A stretch of 64,000 nucleotides of DNA from Thalassotalea sp. 273M-4 (GTDB lineage: Bacteria; Pseudomonadota; Gammaproteobacteria; Enterobacterales; Alteromonadaceae): contig NZ_CP166961.1 of the NCBI RefSeq assembly GCF_041410465.1, positions 558,001 to 622,000 of the forward strand, read 5' to 3'. Made by a program: the position numbers and the translations under genes. Numbering within the stretch: position 1 is the first letter of the stretch; each line of letters begins with the position of its first letter. This document shows, piece after piece, positions 10,701 through 18,577 of this stretch. The notes under the pieces are model-generated. The model was not told the DNA's origin and made no database searches. It was given only the letters and a program-made list of their open reading frames with translations.

Positions 10701-10853
10701 TGGGTTGTCTTTGGTGGTTTAGGCATTGCGGTGGTATTTACCCTATTTTTAACGCCTGTACTTTATTACTGGTTGGCGCGTTTTGCTAAGCCAAGGGCTG
10801 ATCAAGAAAGAAAATTAGCCGCAGAATTAAAAGAAGCTCAATCGTTACATTAG
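7749..10853 (+). CDS. RND family multidrug efflux permease (AcrB/MexK-like)
   Basis: Inner-membrane proton-driven transporter of 1034 residues, the full size for the HAE-1 type RND family. The first membrane helix (PLLVIVINLLIILAGLAAMFGL) precedes the large periplasmic loop. Helix 4 carries the proton-relay pair Asp403-Asp404 in GLIVDDAIVVSENIERR, matching AcrB Asp407/Asp408. The second half repeats the topology, with NLTYLAAFLIVLLVLAAQFES and a C-terminal helix bundle with GLLAKNSILLVEFADQLRDRG. It begins one base after the adaptor stop codon. The last codons are followed by a short tandem duplication (CGTTACATTAGA twice around 10845-10868), leaving the stop in the first copy. Whether drugs, metabolites or solvents are exported is unknown. 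Confidence 0.95.
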   Translation: MLNLFQHKTDLPSISVRRPLLVIVINLLIILAGLAAMFGLEVRELPDVDRPVVSIRANFPGAAPETVDNEVTRRIEGAAARVSGVKSIRAQSEEGFSRIVVEFRPNINLEDAANEMRESVSRIQRELPEDVEKLSIVKADNDAQSVISLAIASDYYDMETVAEIIERDIAPLFLAIEGVADVRLDGDRQRVLRVIVDPTRLASYSLSFTDVAAALRSAPFDVPAGSLRSTDHQVIVRADATSMTTSEVENIIIDGKTRIGDVATVFFGPADANSFVRLNGKPVIGLGVIRQASANTIEISDNALALVEQLTSRFPQLNIYVTSDDAQFIRSSVEEVIKSLAYTILLVVFTLWLFLGKFKATLIPALSIPVSLIGVLALMWLFGFSINILTLLALVLATGLIVDDAIVVSENIERRKSLGLKASAAAVVGSREVFFAVVATTAVLVAVFVPIAFLPSTAGKLFKEFGGVLAGAVIISSFVALTLVPALKARLSEPEKDETKGQSKVKALGRNMVAYYGVAIAFCLKKGWLILLISLILGAGASYLYQQVDKELLPSEDRGNIRIFARGPDGVGIAFMDRQAMMMEDILLPYSELGDIDTIRTVVGQWDPNIVFMTVNLKDWAERDNTQQKIINDIRPQLASIPGAPARAFGANSLNLRGQSGGIEIAITGNDYGQIYQVSKNFAEIIESQHPDFGSPRISYQPTQPQMRVQIDRNRAEELGVPFSDINQTLRAVIGGDDVTDLNIGDQAIPIILQSSYTNKANPSDLTNLYVSSNSGELVSLSSIAYITEEGVAAELERHAQRRAIEIDLAQPKNISMAESVNILRTLANEHLPDGYGLVFLGEAKTFQETDQQVNLTYLAAFLIVLLVLAAQFESVSSAFVVILTVPFGIAAAIYAVSMTGTTINIYSQIGLVMLIGLLAKNSILLVEFADQLRDRGATITEAIIQAGQARLRPIMMTLLSTVLGGLPLILSTGAGAEARNAIGWVVFGGLGIAVVFTLFLTPVLYYWLARFAKPRADQERKLAAELKEAQSLH

Positions 10854-10920
10854 ACGTTACATTAGAGTGACCTTCACGATTCTAAACGATATAAAAACGA
10901 GAGAGCCTTATTATCGACAG

Positions 10921-10985
10921 CCTGTGCAAGTTTTTACCGTAACTCGTTACTAAGTGACTTATATACGGTAAAAAAATTGCACAGG
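10921..10985. repeat. Imperfect 21/22-bp inverted repeat
   Basis: CCTGTGCAAG followed by TTTTTACCGTA (10921-10941) is mirrored by TACGGTAAAAAAATTGCACAGG (split here as TACGGTAAAAAAA plus TTGCACAGG, 10964-10985), with about 22 bp between the arms. It lies 68 bp after the RND permease stop. It could be an unusual terminator or a small MITE-like element; no target-site duplication is evident. Confidence 0.6.
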
Positions 10986-11176
10986 TCAGATACTTTTAAG
11001 GGGTATTTAGAACGAAACCTCTTACCATTTTTATAATCAGCAACAAGTATTTGGCTTTGTTAACCAAAGCGAAAATTGCATTTGAATCCAAGTAATAAAA
11101 CAACCAAATCTATCATTAAACTGAAATATAGGGCTTATTTTCATTTAATAGTTGATCTTCTCGCCATAAAACCTGA

Positions 11177-11200
11177 AAATAATTAGTGTACTAATTATTT
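11177..11200. promoter_or_regulatory. Perfect 11-bp palindrome upstream of putP
   Basis: AAATAATTAGT and ACTAATTATTT flank a central GT, giving a 24-bp, AT-only-arm palindrome 178 bp before the putP start. It resembles a dimeric-regulator operator; the regulator is unknown. A hairpin this AT-rich would be a weak terminator. Confidence 0.4.
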
Positions 11201-11377
11201 GAGGCGTAATAAAATAAAACCGTTCAAATAAACATTTTTTCATCATAGTACTCAACGTGAGCGTGATTAGCTCAAATAAAAGGCGCAGGTGTGCGCTACA
11301 GGTTGATTTTAACTACTGATGTTTATTCCACTTTATAAAACTTATATATTGAGTACAAAGGAAATGGTTGGTAAATA

Positions 11378-12880
11378 ATGACCTATACGTATTTAGCTCT
11401 ATCGATTTATTTTATTTTGATGTTGGCGATTGGCGTTTACGCTGCCAAGAAGTCAACAAGTAACCTGTCCGATTACATGCTGGGAGGTCGACAAGTCAGC
11501 CCGCAGGTCACAGCGCTTTCAGCTGGGGCATCTGATATGAGTGGTTGGATGTTAATGGGATTACCAGGGGCCATGTTTGTTACTGGTTTTAATACCATGT
11601 GGATAGCTCTTGGATTGCTCATCGGAGCATGGGCAAACTATAAACTGGTTGCACCCAAGTTAAGAATTTATACTGAAAAAGCCAATGACGCATTAACTCT
11701 TCCTGACTTTTTCAGTAAACGTTTTGACAAACCTAATGGCGCAATAAAACTCGTTTCGGCCGTGGTCATCGTGGTTTTCTTCACTTTATATACTTCTGCG
11801 GGCTTAGTTGCTGGTGGTAAGTTATTCGTTTCGGCCTTTGACTTACCTTATGAACTTGGTATTGCAGTTACTGTTTGTGTTGTTGTTGCTTATACACTAC
11901 TTGGTGGGTTTCTGGCTGTGAGTTTAACCGACTTTGTGCAGGGCAGTATTATGTTTGTCGCCTTAGTACTCGTACCCTATGTCGCTTTTAGCTATTTTGA
12001 TAGCGCCTCGAGCATGATGGACTATTCAGGTAGTGTGATTCCTTCTTTTAGTCAAAGTTTTGAATCCTTAACGTTATTAACCTTAGTTTCGAGTATGGCC
12101 TGGGGTTTAGGTTATTTTGGTCAACCACATATTGTCGTACGATTTATGGCGATTAGATCGGTTGCTGATATTTCTACCGCACGTCGAATTGGCATAAGTT
12201 GGATGACGGTTACCATTATTGGTGCCTTAGCAACAGGGTTAACTGGGGTAGCGTATGTGAAAAAGTTTAATGTCACGTTAAGCGACCCAGAAGTTATTTT
12301 TGTGTTCTTTTCACAAGTCTTATTTCACCCTCTGGTTAGTGGATTCTTATTAGCCGCAATATTGGCTGCGGTAATGAGTACCATTTCAAGTCAGTTATTG
12401 GTGTCTTCAAGCTCGTTAACCGATGATATTTTAAAGGGGTATTCGAAAAAGACCTTGTCCCAGTCTAGCCTCGTCAAAATAGGTCGAGTTTGTGTTGTAG
12501 TGGTTGCTTTTGTTGCCTCGCTTATCGCGCTAAATCCCAATAGCAGTATTTTGTCGATAGTGAGTAATGCTTGGGCTGGTTTTGGTGCCGCGTTTGGTCC
12601 ACTCATTTTATTTAGCCTATTTTGGGCTCGTATTACTTATCAAGGAGCGTTAGCTGGGATCATTGGTGGTGCTGTTACGGTGCTATTTTGGGTCTACGTG
12701 CCGGTTCTTGCTGATGGCAGCAGTTTATCAACCGTCATTTATGAAATTGTTCCTGGTTTTATGATCAGTTCATTGTTGATATGGATTGTGAGTCACTTAA
12801 CTGAACGACCAGATGAGAACGTTATGAACTTATACCATCGAGTACAGAATAAGTACCAAGAAGCAGCGTGCGTAAGCTAA
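11378..12880 (+). CDS. putP: Sodium/proline symporter PutP
   Basis: Sodium:solute symporter (SSSF) of 500 residues with about 13 membrane helices that imports proline with Na+. The N-terminus is typical of PutP (TYLALSIYFILMLAIGVYAA, then YMLGGRQVSPQVTALSAGAS and DMSGWMLMGLPG). The substrate/sodium-site helix region includes ISSQLLVSSSSLTDDI, the family's conserved Ser-rich stretch. No proline dehydrogenase gene (putA) is adjacent, so this copy could serve osmoprotection or catabolism. Two hairpins follow the stop codon. Confidence 0.92.
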   Translation: MTYTYLALSIYFILMLAIGVYAAKKSTSNLSDYMLGGRQVSPQVTALSAGASDMSGWMLMGLPGAMFVTGFNTMWIALGLLIGAWANYKLVAPKLRIYTEKANDALTLPDFFSKRFDKPNGAIKLVSAVVIVVFFTLYTSAGLVAGGKLFVSAFDLPYELGIAVTVCVVVAYTLLGGFLAVSLTDFVQGSIMFVALVLVPYVAFSYFDSASSMMDYSGSVIPSFSQSFESLTLLTLVSSMAWGLGYFGQPHIVVRFMAIRSVADISTARRIGISWMTVTIIGALATGLTGVAYVKKFNVTLSDPEVIFVFFSQVLFHPLVSGFLLAAILAAVMSTISSQLLVSSSSLTDDILKGYSKKTLSQSSLVKIGRVCVVVVAFVASLIALNPNSSILSIVSNAWAGFGAAFGPLILFSLFWARITYQGALAGIIGGAVTVLFWVYVPVLADGSSLSTVIYEIVPGFMISSLLIWIVSHLTERPDENVMNLYHRVQNKYQEAACVS

Positions 12881-12891
12881 TTTAAATATTT

Positions 12892-12930
12892 CATGACCGA
12901 TAAATTATATATTTATCGGTCATGGTTTTA
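12892..12930 (+). terminator. putP terminator 1
   Basis: CATGACCGATAAAT pairs with ATTTATCGGTCATG and is followed by GTTTTATTTATT, 12 bp after the putP stop. Confidence 0.7.
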
Positions 12931-12962
12931 TTTATTGTTGCAGGTAGTATATTTGTTTTTTT

Positions 12963-12986
12963 AAAGACGCTTAGGCGTCTTTTTTC
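12963..12986 (+). terminator. putP terminator 2
   Basis: AAAGACGC and GCGTCTTT form a short stem around TTAG and run into TTTTTTC. It probably backs up the hairpin just upstream. Confidence 0.75.
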
Positions 12987-13199
12987 TTATATTTTAATTG
13001 CTTAGGTTAAGCCTAAAAGATAAGCACAAAATTAATCACATACTAAAAGCTCAAAAATACCTATTAAGACCAAATAAAATAAGGCCTTGAGGCTAAAAAT
13101 AGATGCTGATTTTTTGTGCAATTGGCGCTTCACTGCTATATTTTCGCTGTGTGAACAAGAAAAACATAGGTAAATAAATTGAACAAAGTAAGGTAGGAT

Positions 13200-13733
13200 A
13201 TGATGAATATATTAAAGAAAGCTAGTGTGTCAATTTTTTCCATTGTCTTAGTCAGCGGTCCAGTGCATGCGCATTACTTTGACAATATTTATCTTGGTTT
13301 AGGTTGGGGCGAAGTTGATATCAATGAAAGAAGTTATGATGACCCAGAAGGCTTTGAGTTTATTGTAGGTATGAATACAAGCGAGTACTTTGCTTTTGAA
13401 GTGTCATATATAGATTTTGATAAATCAAAAAGTGATTGGTACACCCCAACTAGGGCTATTGAAGCGGAAACCTATACGGTTGGTGTATTAGGAAAACTTC
13501 CTCTTACTCAAAATTGGGATTTATTTGCTAAACTAGGCTATCACTTCGGTGAACTAGATATGTATGATGGTGGGGTCAAAGTAGGTGATGATGACGGAGA
13601 TGACATCTTTTGGGGCTTAGGTAGCACCTATAACTTTGATAACGGATTTGGTGTTGGCATAAGATATAACGAATATTCGTATGATCGTAATGATGTGGAT
13701 TTCTGGTCAATAAATCTTCAATACGCTTTTTAA
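13200..13733 (+). CDS. Outer-membrane beta-barrel protein of OmpA-like barrel type
   Basis: Small outer-membrane protein of 177 residues. A cleavable signal peptide (MMNILKKASVSIFSIVLVSGPVHA) precedes alternating amphipathic strands such as NIYLGLGWGEVDI, FEFIVGMNTSEYFAFEVSYIDF and GFGVGIRYNEYSY, and the chain ends with an aromatic residue (YAF), the usual BAM-recognition end. An eight-strand barrel is likely. There is no peptidoglycan-binding domain, so it is not full OmpA. Two consecutive ATGs (13200, 13203) could start it; GTAAGGTAGGAT lies just upstream. It stands alone and its role is unknown. Confidence 0.8.
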   Translation: MMNILKKASVSIFSIVLVSGPVHAHYFDNIYLGLGWGEVDINERSYDDPEGFEFIVGMNTSEYFAFEVSYIDFDKSKSDWYTPTRAIEAETYTVGVLGKLPLTQNWDLFAKLGYHFGELDMYDGGVKVGDDDGDDIFWGLGSTYNFDNGFGVGIRYNEYSYDRNDVDFWSINLQYAF

Positions 13734-14043
13734 TCTGCTAATTGGGCGTGATAGAGAGTTAATAAATTATTTTCTGCTCTTTAATTAGCTTATTTAACAC
13801 ATGTAGAAGACGCCTTTGGGCGTCTTTTTATTTATTCATTCTTTTCTATCACGTGTCTTTTATACTAATCCCATTAAGTTTTTACACAACACACGGTGAC
13901 ATCAGAGGTTCATCAAAAATTTAAAGCTATTAATGAATATCTGATGCTCTCCCAAAAAGCTTACCTAGTTATTGATAAAGGCAAGTGTGAGTGAAAATCT
14001 TTTTAGATGCAGTGTAAAAGATGAAATTTGTAAGGTATAAGCA
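13734..14043. other. Intergenic stretch holding a terminator and a repeat-like motif
   Basis: About 310 bp. It has a terminator at 13807-13833 and, at about 13861, CTAATCCCATTAAG, whose core AATCCCATTAAG recurs inverted near 53780. No gene is apparent. Confidence 0.55.
13807..13833 (+). terminator. Terminator of the outer-membrane barrel gene
   Basis: AAGACGCC and GGGCGTCTT form a stem followed by TTTTATTTATT, 73 bp after the stop codon. Confidence 0.75.
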
Positions 14044-14520
14044 ATGAAAGCTATGAATATTAAGACATTGTTGATATTTGTTTTGTTACTATTTGGGGTT
14101 TATCAATGGCAACAAATAGAGCCCGATTCGAGTTTAACTCCAACATTAGATCCTAGCGCACAAGAGTTAATTGACCATACAAGCACTGGTGATCAACTAC
14201 TTAGAAAAGCATTTGAAAATCGCCAAAGCGACATACAAGTGCGAGGTAGGGGGCGAGTCGTCAAACTACTGCCTGATGACAACCAAGGCTCAAGACATCA
14301 ACGATTTATTATCAAACTTGACTCTGGGCAAACGGTACTGGTTGCGCACAATATTGACTTAGCGCCAAAGGTTGATTCTTTAGCTCGCGGTGATTATGTC
14401 GAATTTTACGGTGAATATGAATGGAATGAAAAAGGTGGGGTTATTCATTGGACTCATCACGACCCCAAAAGCTATCACATTGATGGCTGGTTAAAGCACA
14501 ATGATCGGTTGTATCAATAG
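14044..14520 (+). CDS. DUF3465 domain protein, membrane-anchored or exported
   Basis: Protein of 158 residues. An N-terminal hydrophobic segment (ALLI-like IKTLLIFVLLLFGVYQW) acts as signal or anchor. The rest, about residues 60-158, matches the DUF3465 pattern: VRGRGRVVKLLPDD, RHQRFIIKLDSGQTVLVAHNIDLAPKV, GDYVEFYGEYEWNEKGGVIHWTHHDP and the ending HIDGWLKHNDRLYQ. The fold looks like a small OB-type beta barrel and a nucleic-acid or ligand role is possible, but no function is established. It is preceded by AAGGTATAAGCAATG and stands alone. Confidence 0.75.
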   Translation: MKAMNIKTLLIFVLLLFGVYQWQQIEPDSSLTPTLDPSAQELIDHTSTGDQLLRKAFENRQSDIQVRGRGRVVKLLPDDNQGSRHQRFIIKLDSGQTVLVAHNIDLAPKVDSLARGDYVEFYGEYEWNEKGGVIHWTHHDPKSYHIDGWLKHNDRLYQ

Positions 14521-14730
14521 TTTTAACCGTAAAAAGCAAACACCATTTAGCACACGTCATTGCTCCTGATTAATGTATTTTTAATGTTAGTAACTTTTCA
14601 TCAACAGCTAAAAATACACTTTGAAGCAGAATTTTTGGTCAATATCAGCCAATTCTTGTCTCATTAATGAGCTTTCTCTTATGTTAACATATTGATTTAT
14701 CGTTAGTCGTTTTGCTTAGGAATTACATAA

Positions 14731-15663
14731 ATGCAGACTATATTAGGTGCTACAGGGCAAATCGGTACAGAGCTTGCCATTGAGTTAAATAAAAATTATA
14801 CGAGTCAAATACGTCTTGTAAGCCGTAAGCCTAAAAAGGTTAACGACACAGACGAATTGGTTCGCGCTAACCTTCTAGATGCAGCCGAAACGCAAAACGC
14901 AGTTGCAGGCTCAAACATTGTTTACTTTTGTGCAGGATTGCCTCTTAACACTGAAAAGTGGGTAAATCAGTGGCCTGTTATGATGCAAAACGTTATCAAT
15001 GCCTGTGCCCACCATAATGCCAAGTTAGTGTACTTTGACAACACCTATATGTACCCGCAAACCAGTGAGTTAATGACGGAAGAATGTCGATTTGAGCCTT
15101 ATGGTCAAAAAGGTAAAGCGAAAGCACAAACAGCAACCTTATTGCTTGATGCAATAAAAGCTAAAAAAGTGCAAGCGATGATTTGTCGAGCCCCTGAATT
15201 TTATGGTCCAAACAAAACCCAAAGTATTACCAATGCCACCATTTTGTATAAATTACTCAAAGACAAACCGGCCAAAGTCTTTGTAAGTGATTCAACTTTG
15301 CGGACCCTTATTTATACCCCTGATGCTAGCAAAGCCATGGCATTATTAGGTAATACTACTGATGCTTATAATCAAACATGGCACTTACCCTGTGACGATA
15401 ACCGCCTTACTTATAAACAATTAATCGATCTTGCCAGTGAAATTTTACAAAGGCCTTGTGAGTACAAAGTAGTAAAAGCATGGCAATTAAAACTATTAAG
15501 TATTTTTCGTAAACCGCTGCGAGAAATTTTGGAGTTGTTACCTCGTTATGAGGTGGATAACCGTTTTGTATCCGACAAATTCAAACAGCGTTTTCCTGAT
15601 TTTAAAGTCACAACTTATCGCCAAGGATTGGAAAGTATATTGCGGGCTAAAAAATCAAGCTAG
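14731..15663 (+). CDS. NAD(P)-binding atypical SDR / NAD-dependent epimerase family protein
   Basis: Protein of 310 residues with an N-terminal Rossmann fold. ILGATGQIGTELA at residues 4-16 is the GxxGxxG dinucleotide loop, and LVRANLLDAAETQNAVAGSNIVYFCAG is the second half of the nucleotide fold. The usual YxxxK catalytic pair is not obvious; YGQKGKAKA near residue 130 may stand in its place. This suggests an atypical SDR whose substrate is unknown. It is the last ordinary chromosomal gene before accessory DNA: its stop codon lies 18 bp from the left-end motif of the first island. Confidence 0.75.
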   Translation: MQTILGATGQIGTELAIELNKNYTSQIRLVSRKPKKVNDTDELVRANLLDAAETQNAVAGSNIVYFCAGLPLNTEKWVNQWPVMMQNVINACAHHNAKLVYFDNTYMYPQTSELMTEECRFEPYGQKGKAKAQTATLLLDAIKAKKVQAMICRAPEFYGPNKTQSITNATILYKLLKDKPAKVFVSDSTLRTLIYTPDASKAMALLGNTTDAYNQTWHLPCDDNRLTYKQLIDLASEILQRPCEYKVVKAWQLKLLSIFRKPLREILELLPRYEVDNRFVSDKFKQRFPDFKVTTYRQGLESILRAKKSS

Positions 15664-15681
15664 AACCAAAGGTATCTAAAG

Positions 15682-15734
15682 GATTATGAGTTCAAAAAGC
15701 AGGCAAAAACCGATACTCGTTAGCCCATGAAAAC
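15682..15734 (+). repeat. Island left-end repeat, copy 1
   Basis: Begins GATTATGAG and ends TAGCCCATGAAAAC; shares most positions with 18614-18665. GATTATGAG is the tRNA anticodon-loop sequence where the islands recombine. Confidence 0.7.
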
Positions 15735-16027
15735 AGGAGTTTTTCAGCCTTAAGTGCCGCCGCTAAAAAGCCAGAGTTATTTGCACTTTTTGACTTGAAC
15801 AGTGATGCAAAGATATTGGCGTTGAATGTTTCTCTGTTTTCGACACAGCTCAAGATGTCATCCAGTGATATCCATTCCACCGAAAAGAAACCACCGCCAG
15901 TGTTGGTAATGACCCGAATGTGAAATGACTTATCGTTCGGCGCATAGCCAATGTTGTAGGTGAGGGTGGGGGTGTCAGGTTGAGATACTTTGCCGCACAC
16001 GGCTTGTTTGATGATGTTGATTTTCAT
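15692..16027 (-). pseudogene. Truncated copy of the conserved 160-aa island protein
   Basis: The first 98 residues differ at only four positions from the protein at 27125-27607, and the DNA, including the 56-bp leader, aligns at a constant offset of 11,580 bp. After LKAEKLL the reading frame runs into island left-end sequence and ends with a short unrelated tail (SWANEYRFLPAF), so about 60 C-terminal residues are lost. The tail arises from a deletion junction around 15736-15745. The leader still folds to hide the ribosome-binding site, with one G-C pair replaced by G-U, so expression control may persist. No known domain is recognisable. It may still make a product, but I class it as a remnant. 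Confidence 0.75.
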
Positions 16028-16083
16028 GGTTGTTCCTCTCTAGGTTATGAGGGGTATTCCTCATATAAGATACCCAGAGAGGC
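16028..16083 (-). promoter_or_regulatory. Structured 5' leader that sequesters the RBS, copy 1
   Basis: Reading the minus strand, CCTCTCTGGGT can pair with ACCTAGAGAGG (one G-U), burying the Shine-Dalgarno AGAGAGG that lies 7 nt before the ATG. An inner hairpin ATGAGG/CCTCAT sits in the loop. The same arrangement is found at 27608-27663. Confidence 0.6.
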
Positions 16084-16108
16084 GTTTACTTAATGGTAAA
16101 ATGAAAAA

Positions 16109-16552
16109 TTACCAAAGAAAACTAAATGGACCGTCTAATTGTGCCGACTTCTCAGAAAATTCATCATCGGTAAGAGTCAAATACCTAATAAATTCAATAA
16201 ACGATACAATTGCAGGTATCCAAGTCCAAAAGAAAAACAAATGTATTAGCCCCCACCCCCAGGAACCTAAATAGAATTTATGAATACCAATCCCACCTAG
16301 ACAGAACGCCAAAATAGCAGCTGTAAATTTGGATTTTGGTGCATTTGTACATGAAGTTAGATTAGCTAGCTGTCCTAAAGGGAATATTCCAATTGCTCTA
16401 CCATCGTTGACTTCAAAGTCAACTCTCATATTTTGTCTAATTTCAAACTGCCCTTTCCATTCTTCAATGTTAAAATAATAACGATTTCCGTCAGTTCCTT
16501 TTATTGCTCCCTGAGAATTATTTGAATCTAAGCCTAATATTATACCTTCCAT
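16109..16552 (-). CDS. TM2 domain membrane protein with N-terminal OB-like domain
   Basis: Protein of 147 residues. The N-terminal 65 residues (MEGIILGLDSNNSQGAIKGT, then YYFNIEEWKG and VDFEVNDGRAIGIFPL) resemble a small cold-shock/OB-like beta barrel. The C-terminal part is a TM2 domain with two membrane helices: KSKFTAAILAFCLGGIGIHK, FYLG, WGWGLIHLFFFWTWIPAIVSFIEFIRYL (given here in pieces). This fusion occurs in bacterial proteins of unknown function. AAGGAGATTTCT precedes the ATG on the minus strand. It occupies the slot between the conserved island gene and the tRNA end, suggesting cargo. Confidence 0.75.
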   Translation of the reverse strand: MEGIILGLDSNNSQGAIKGTDGNRYYFNIEEWKGQFEIRQNMRVDFEVNDGRAIGIFPLGQLANLTSCTNAPKSKFTAAILAFCLGGIGIHKFYLGSWGWGLIHLFFFWTWIPAIVSFIEFIRYLTLTDDEFSEKSAQLDGPFSFLW

Positions 16553-16937
16553 AGAAATCTCCTTTTTATTTATTCTGAACTATAAATATTAAACTCAATT
16601 CATAACACACTTACAGAGTTTTATAAATAGATGTGTGAACACTACTCAATCTATACTTAAATAGGGGGGGGATTACATGCCGACGTAAACTTTGTTGTTT
16701 TCTGAGTGCGCTTAGTGACTTGATTTTTTGTTTTAAGTGTCTGTTTTATAGTGTTTAAGTTTTTGTTTGTATTGATGCGTAGAGTGTTAAAATGGGTGTG
16801 TCTTACTGGAGTAATAGTTATCAGTGGTTGCTCTCAGTAAATTGGAAAGAAAATGTGTATGGTCGCCAGGTTACTTTGTAAGTAGCATAGGAGCCTATGG
16901 AAGAATATCCCCCGAGTTTTCCCAGGGGAATCAACAA
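16553..16937. other. Intergenic stretch in island I
   Basis: About 385 bp, AT-rich, with a G8 run at 16664-16671 and a weak C-run/G-run hairpin near 16904-16924. I see no gene. The hairpin may end the minus-strand gene that stops at 16938 only if transcription enters from the right. Confidence 0.5.
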
Positions 16938-17222
16938 TCAATTTTTTGACTTTTCTATTAAAGTTAACTTTCCGCTTCTAAATGTGAAAAAAGTATAAGG
17001 TGCAGATTTTGATTTTTTGAATTTATAAATTAATCTTTCTTCTTTAGTTTGATTATCTCCAGAAATAACTTCTTTATCTTTTGGAGTACCACATAGATCC
17101 ATGACTTTATATTTATCCATTTTAAGTTTTACGAAACCTCCAGGACATCTTATAGAACGCATTTCAGCAGCATGTGCAAAGTTAAATAGTGTTGCTAGAG
17201 CAATGATTAAAACATACTTCAT
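16938..17222 (-). CDS. Small exported protein, DUF2845-like
   Basis: Protein of 94 residues with a signal peptide (MKYVLIIALATLFNFAHA). The mature part MRSIRCPGGFVKLKMDKYKVMDLCGTPKDKEVI follows the DUF2845 pattern, in which an early Cys, a G..V...D...V...CG.P stretch and a C-terminal beta hairpin (YTFFTFRSGKLTLIE) recur. The two cysteines could form a disulphide in the periplasm. AAAAGGGATAAAT precedes the start. It lies in AT-rich cargo DNA of island I; function unknown. Confidence 0.65.
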   Translation of the reverse strand: MKYVLIIALATLFNFAHAAEMRSIRCPGGFVKLKMDKYKVMDLCGTPKDKEVISGDNQTKEERLIYKFKKSKSAPYTFFTFRSGKLTLIEKSKN

Positions 17223-17733
17223 TTATTTATCCCTTTTAAACGATTAAGTTTTTATTTTTGTTTCCCCAAACCTAACCTTACCTCATTGTTTGATTTTTAA
17301 CTAGAGGGGATGACGTTTCTCCTGTAGTGATATAAAAGATTTGGCCACCTAATTAGATGTGTTACAACTTTTCTTTATGACGAAATAGCTAAACTTTCTT
17401 AGAGCAACTTAATATTGTTGCTAGTAATGCATATAAGCCATCAGATATATAGCTAATTGCTAGGTATACAATAATAATGGGAGGTATCTACCTCAGCTCA
17501 TTTAGATTACTTGAGCTTTGTTTTTGTAGGGTTACTACTAATTTGATTAGTGGACAAATTTTTGATAGGTCTTTTTTAATGTCTTTATTATATTATGGGA
17601 TTATTAAAAGAATGACTAATTGAGATCAGTATGCTTGTTAGTTAGTCAATATTCTAATTGAGTGTATAAACGCAGTGAAAGCTAACAAATCTGTGCCTTA
17701 TCTGCTTTCCACTCCCATTGTATAAGGTTTTTT
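17223..17733. other. AT-rich intergenic stretch in island I
   Basis: About 510 bp of strongly AT-rich DNA. It must contain the start regions of the divergent genes on both sides, but I find no ORF, repeat or RNA structure I can support. Confidence 0.5.
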
Positions 17734-17736
17734 TTG

Positions 17737-18342
17737 ATGCATAAAGGTCAACACCTCAAATTACTTTTTTCTAAGGATATGACTACTTTTAAATTCATTG
17801 AAGAAGCAATTTCTGATTGGCAATATGGTTTTGCAAGTAGGGCTTCACCTGAACAATTAAAGTCGCAAAGTGGTTGGTTTATCGAAATACCTGAGCAAAA
17901 AACAGAGTCGAGTACGAAAGCAGTTATTGATGCTTATTTGCATATTCGTTGTGGTTTATCTTACTTCGATCTCGATGAAGCTGATATGCAGCACTGGCTT
18001 GATTCTGGCAGTCAGTTTGAAGTACTAACTGTATTTGCTGAGCATCGCGAGCTAGCTTACCAACTATGGAAGACACTTTCTGAGGCAGTAACCCAGAAAC
18101 AGGTTGCTAACTTAAGAGTATCTTCGGTCATTATGACGATTACAGGTAAAACGATGCCATTAGATGAAGTTAGCTTTTATAGTAGTATCGTCAAAGAGTT
18201 TGGTTTTGATTTGATAGTTAACACTAATTTCTATGACGATGAAGCTTTGGCAAACCATATTTCGCTCCATCTGGCATTAAATGATATCGTTCAGAACAAA
18301 CCTGAGGGATTGGATGTGCCAGCATTTTTGAGAATTAATTAA
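17737..18342 (+). CDS. Hypothetical protein in island I
   Basis: Soluble protein of about 201 residues with no signal peptide or membrane segment and no domain I recognise. It reads as mixed alpha/beta, with MTTFKFIEEAISDWQYGFAS, HIRCGLSYFDLDEADMQHWL and ISLHLALNDIV. The ATG at 17737 follows TAAGG with an 8-T spacer; an in-frame TTG immediately precedes it. It lies between island cargo and the first partial tRNA copy, so it is probably cargo. Function unknown. Confidence 0.6.
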   Translation: MHKGQHLKLLFSKDMTTFKFIEEAISDWQYGFASRASPEQLKSQSGWFIEIPEQKTESSTKAVIDAYLHIRCGLSYFDLDEADMQHWLDSGSQFEVLTVFAEHRELAYQLWKTLSEAVTQKQVANLRVSSVIMTITGKTMPLDEVSFYSSIVKEFGFDLIVNTNFYDDEALANHISLHLALNDIVQNKPEGLDVPAFLRIN

Positions 18343-18431
18343 GTTTTCTATTATAGCTACTTTTCTTTCAAAGCATTTCAAAACACAGGCACAAAAAAAG
18401 ACGCTTTAGGGCGTCTTTCTTGTTTTCTAAG

Positions 18432-18459
18432 TGGTGGCCCCACCCTGACTTGAACAGGG
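18432..18459 (-). repeat. Partial tRNA 3'-end copy A
   Basis: 28 bp identical to the 3' end of the tRNA at 29114-29190, preceded by the same terminator stem (AAAGACGC/GCGTCTTT, 18397-18421). After CTTGAACAGGG it diverges. It is probably an old attachment site. Confidence 0.75.
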
Positions 18460-18577
18460 ATTGGCTCGGGATGATATGAGCTGAGTTGGGTCTTTTTCTT
18501 TATGGTCGCTTATTGGAGTAGTACTAAATTTCAGGCACAAAAAAAGCCTACCGAAGTAGACTTTCTTGTTTTCTAAG

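Larger units (their letters stand above)
10854..11377. other. Intergenic stretch with two inverted repeats, no gene
   Basis: About 520 bp of AT-rich DNA between the RND pump and putP. It holds the 65-bp inverted repeat at 10921-10985 and the palindrome at 11177-11200, both listed separately. I find no supportable ORF. Confidence 0.6.
12881..13199. other. Intergenic stretch holding two terminators
   Basis: About 320 bp between putP and the outer-membrane barrel gene. Two hairpins (12892-12930 and 12963-12986) fill the first third. The remainder presumably holds the barrel promoter, but I cannot assign -35/-10 boxes with confidence. Confidence 0.6.

Noticed and set aside
16728..16830. Possible further copy of the island right end (TTACTGGAGTAATAG resembles TTATTGGAGTCACTAC before the tRNA)
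   Set aside because: The match is short and does not extend into the tRNA sequence or terminator; chance cannot be excluded.
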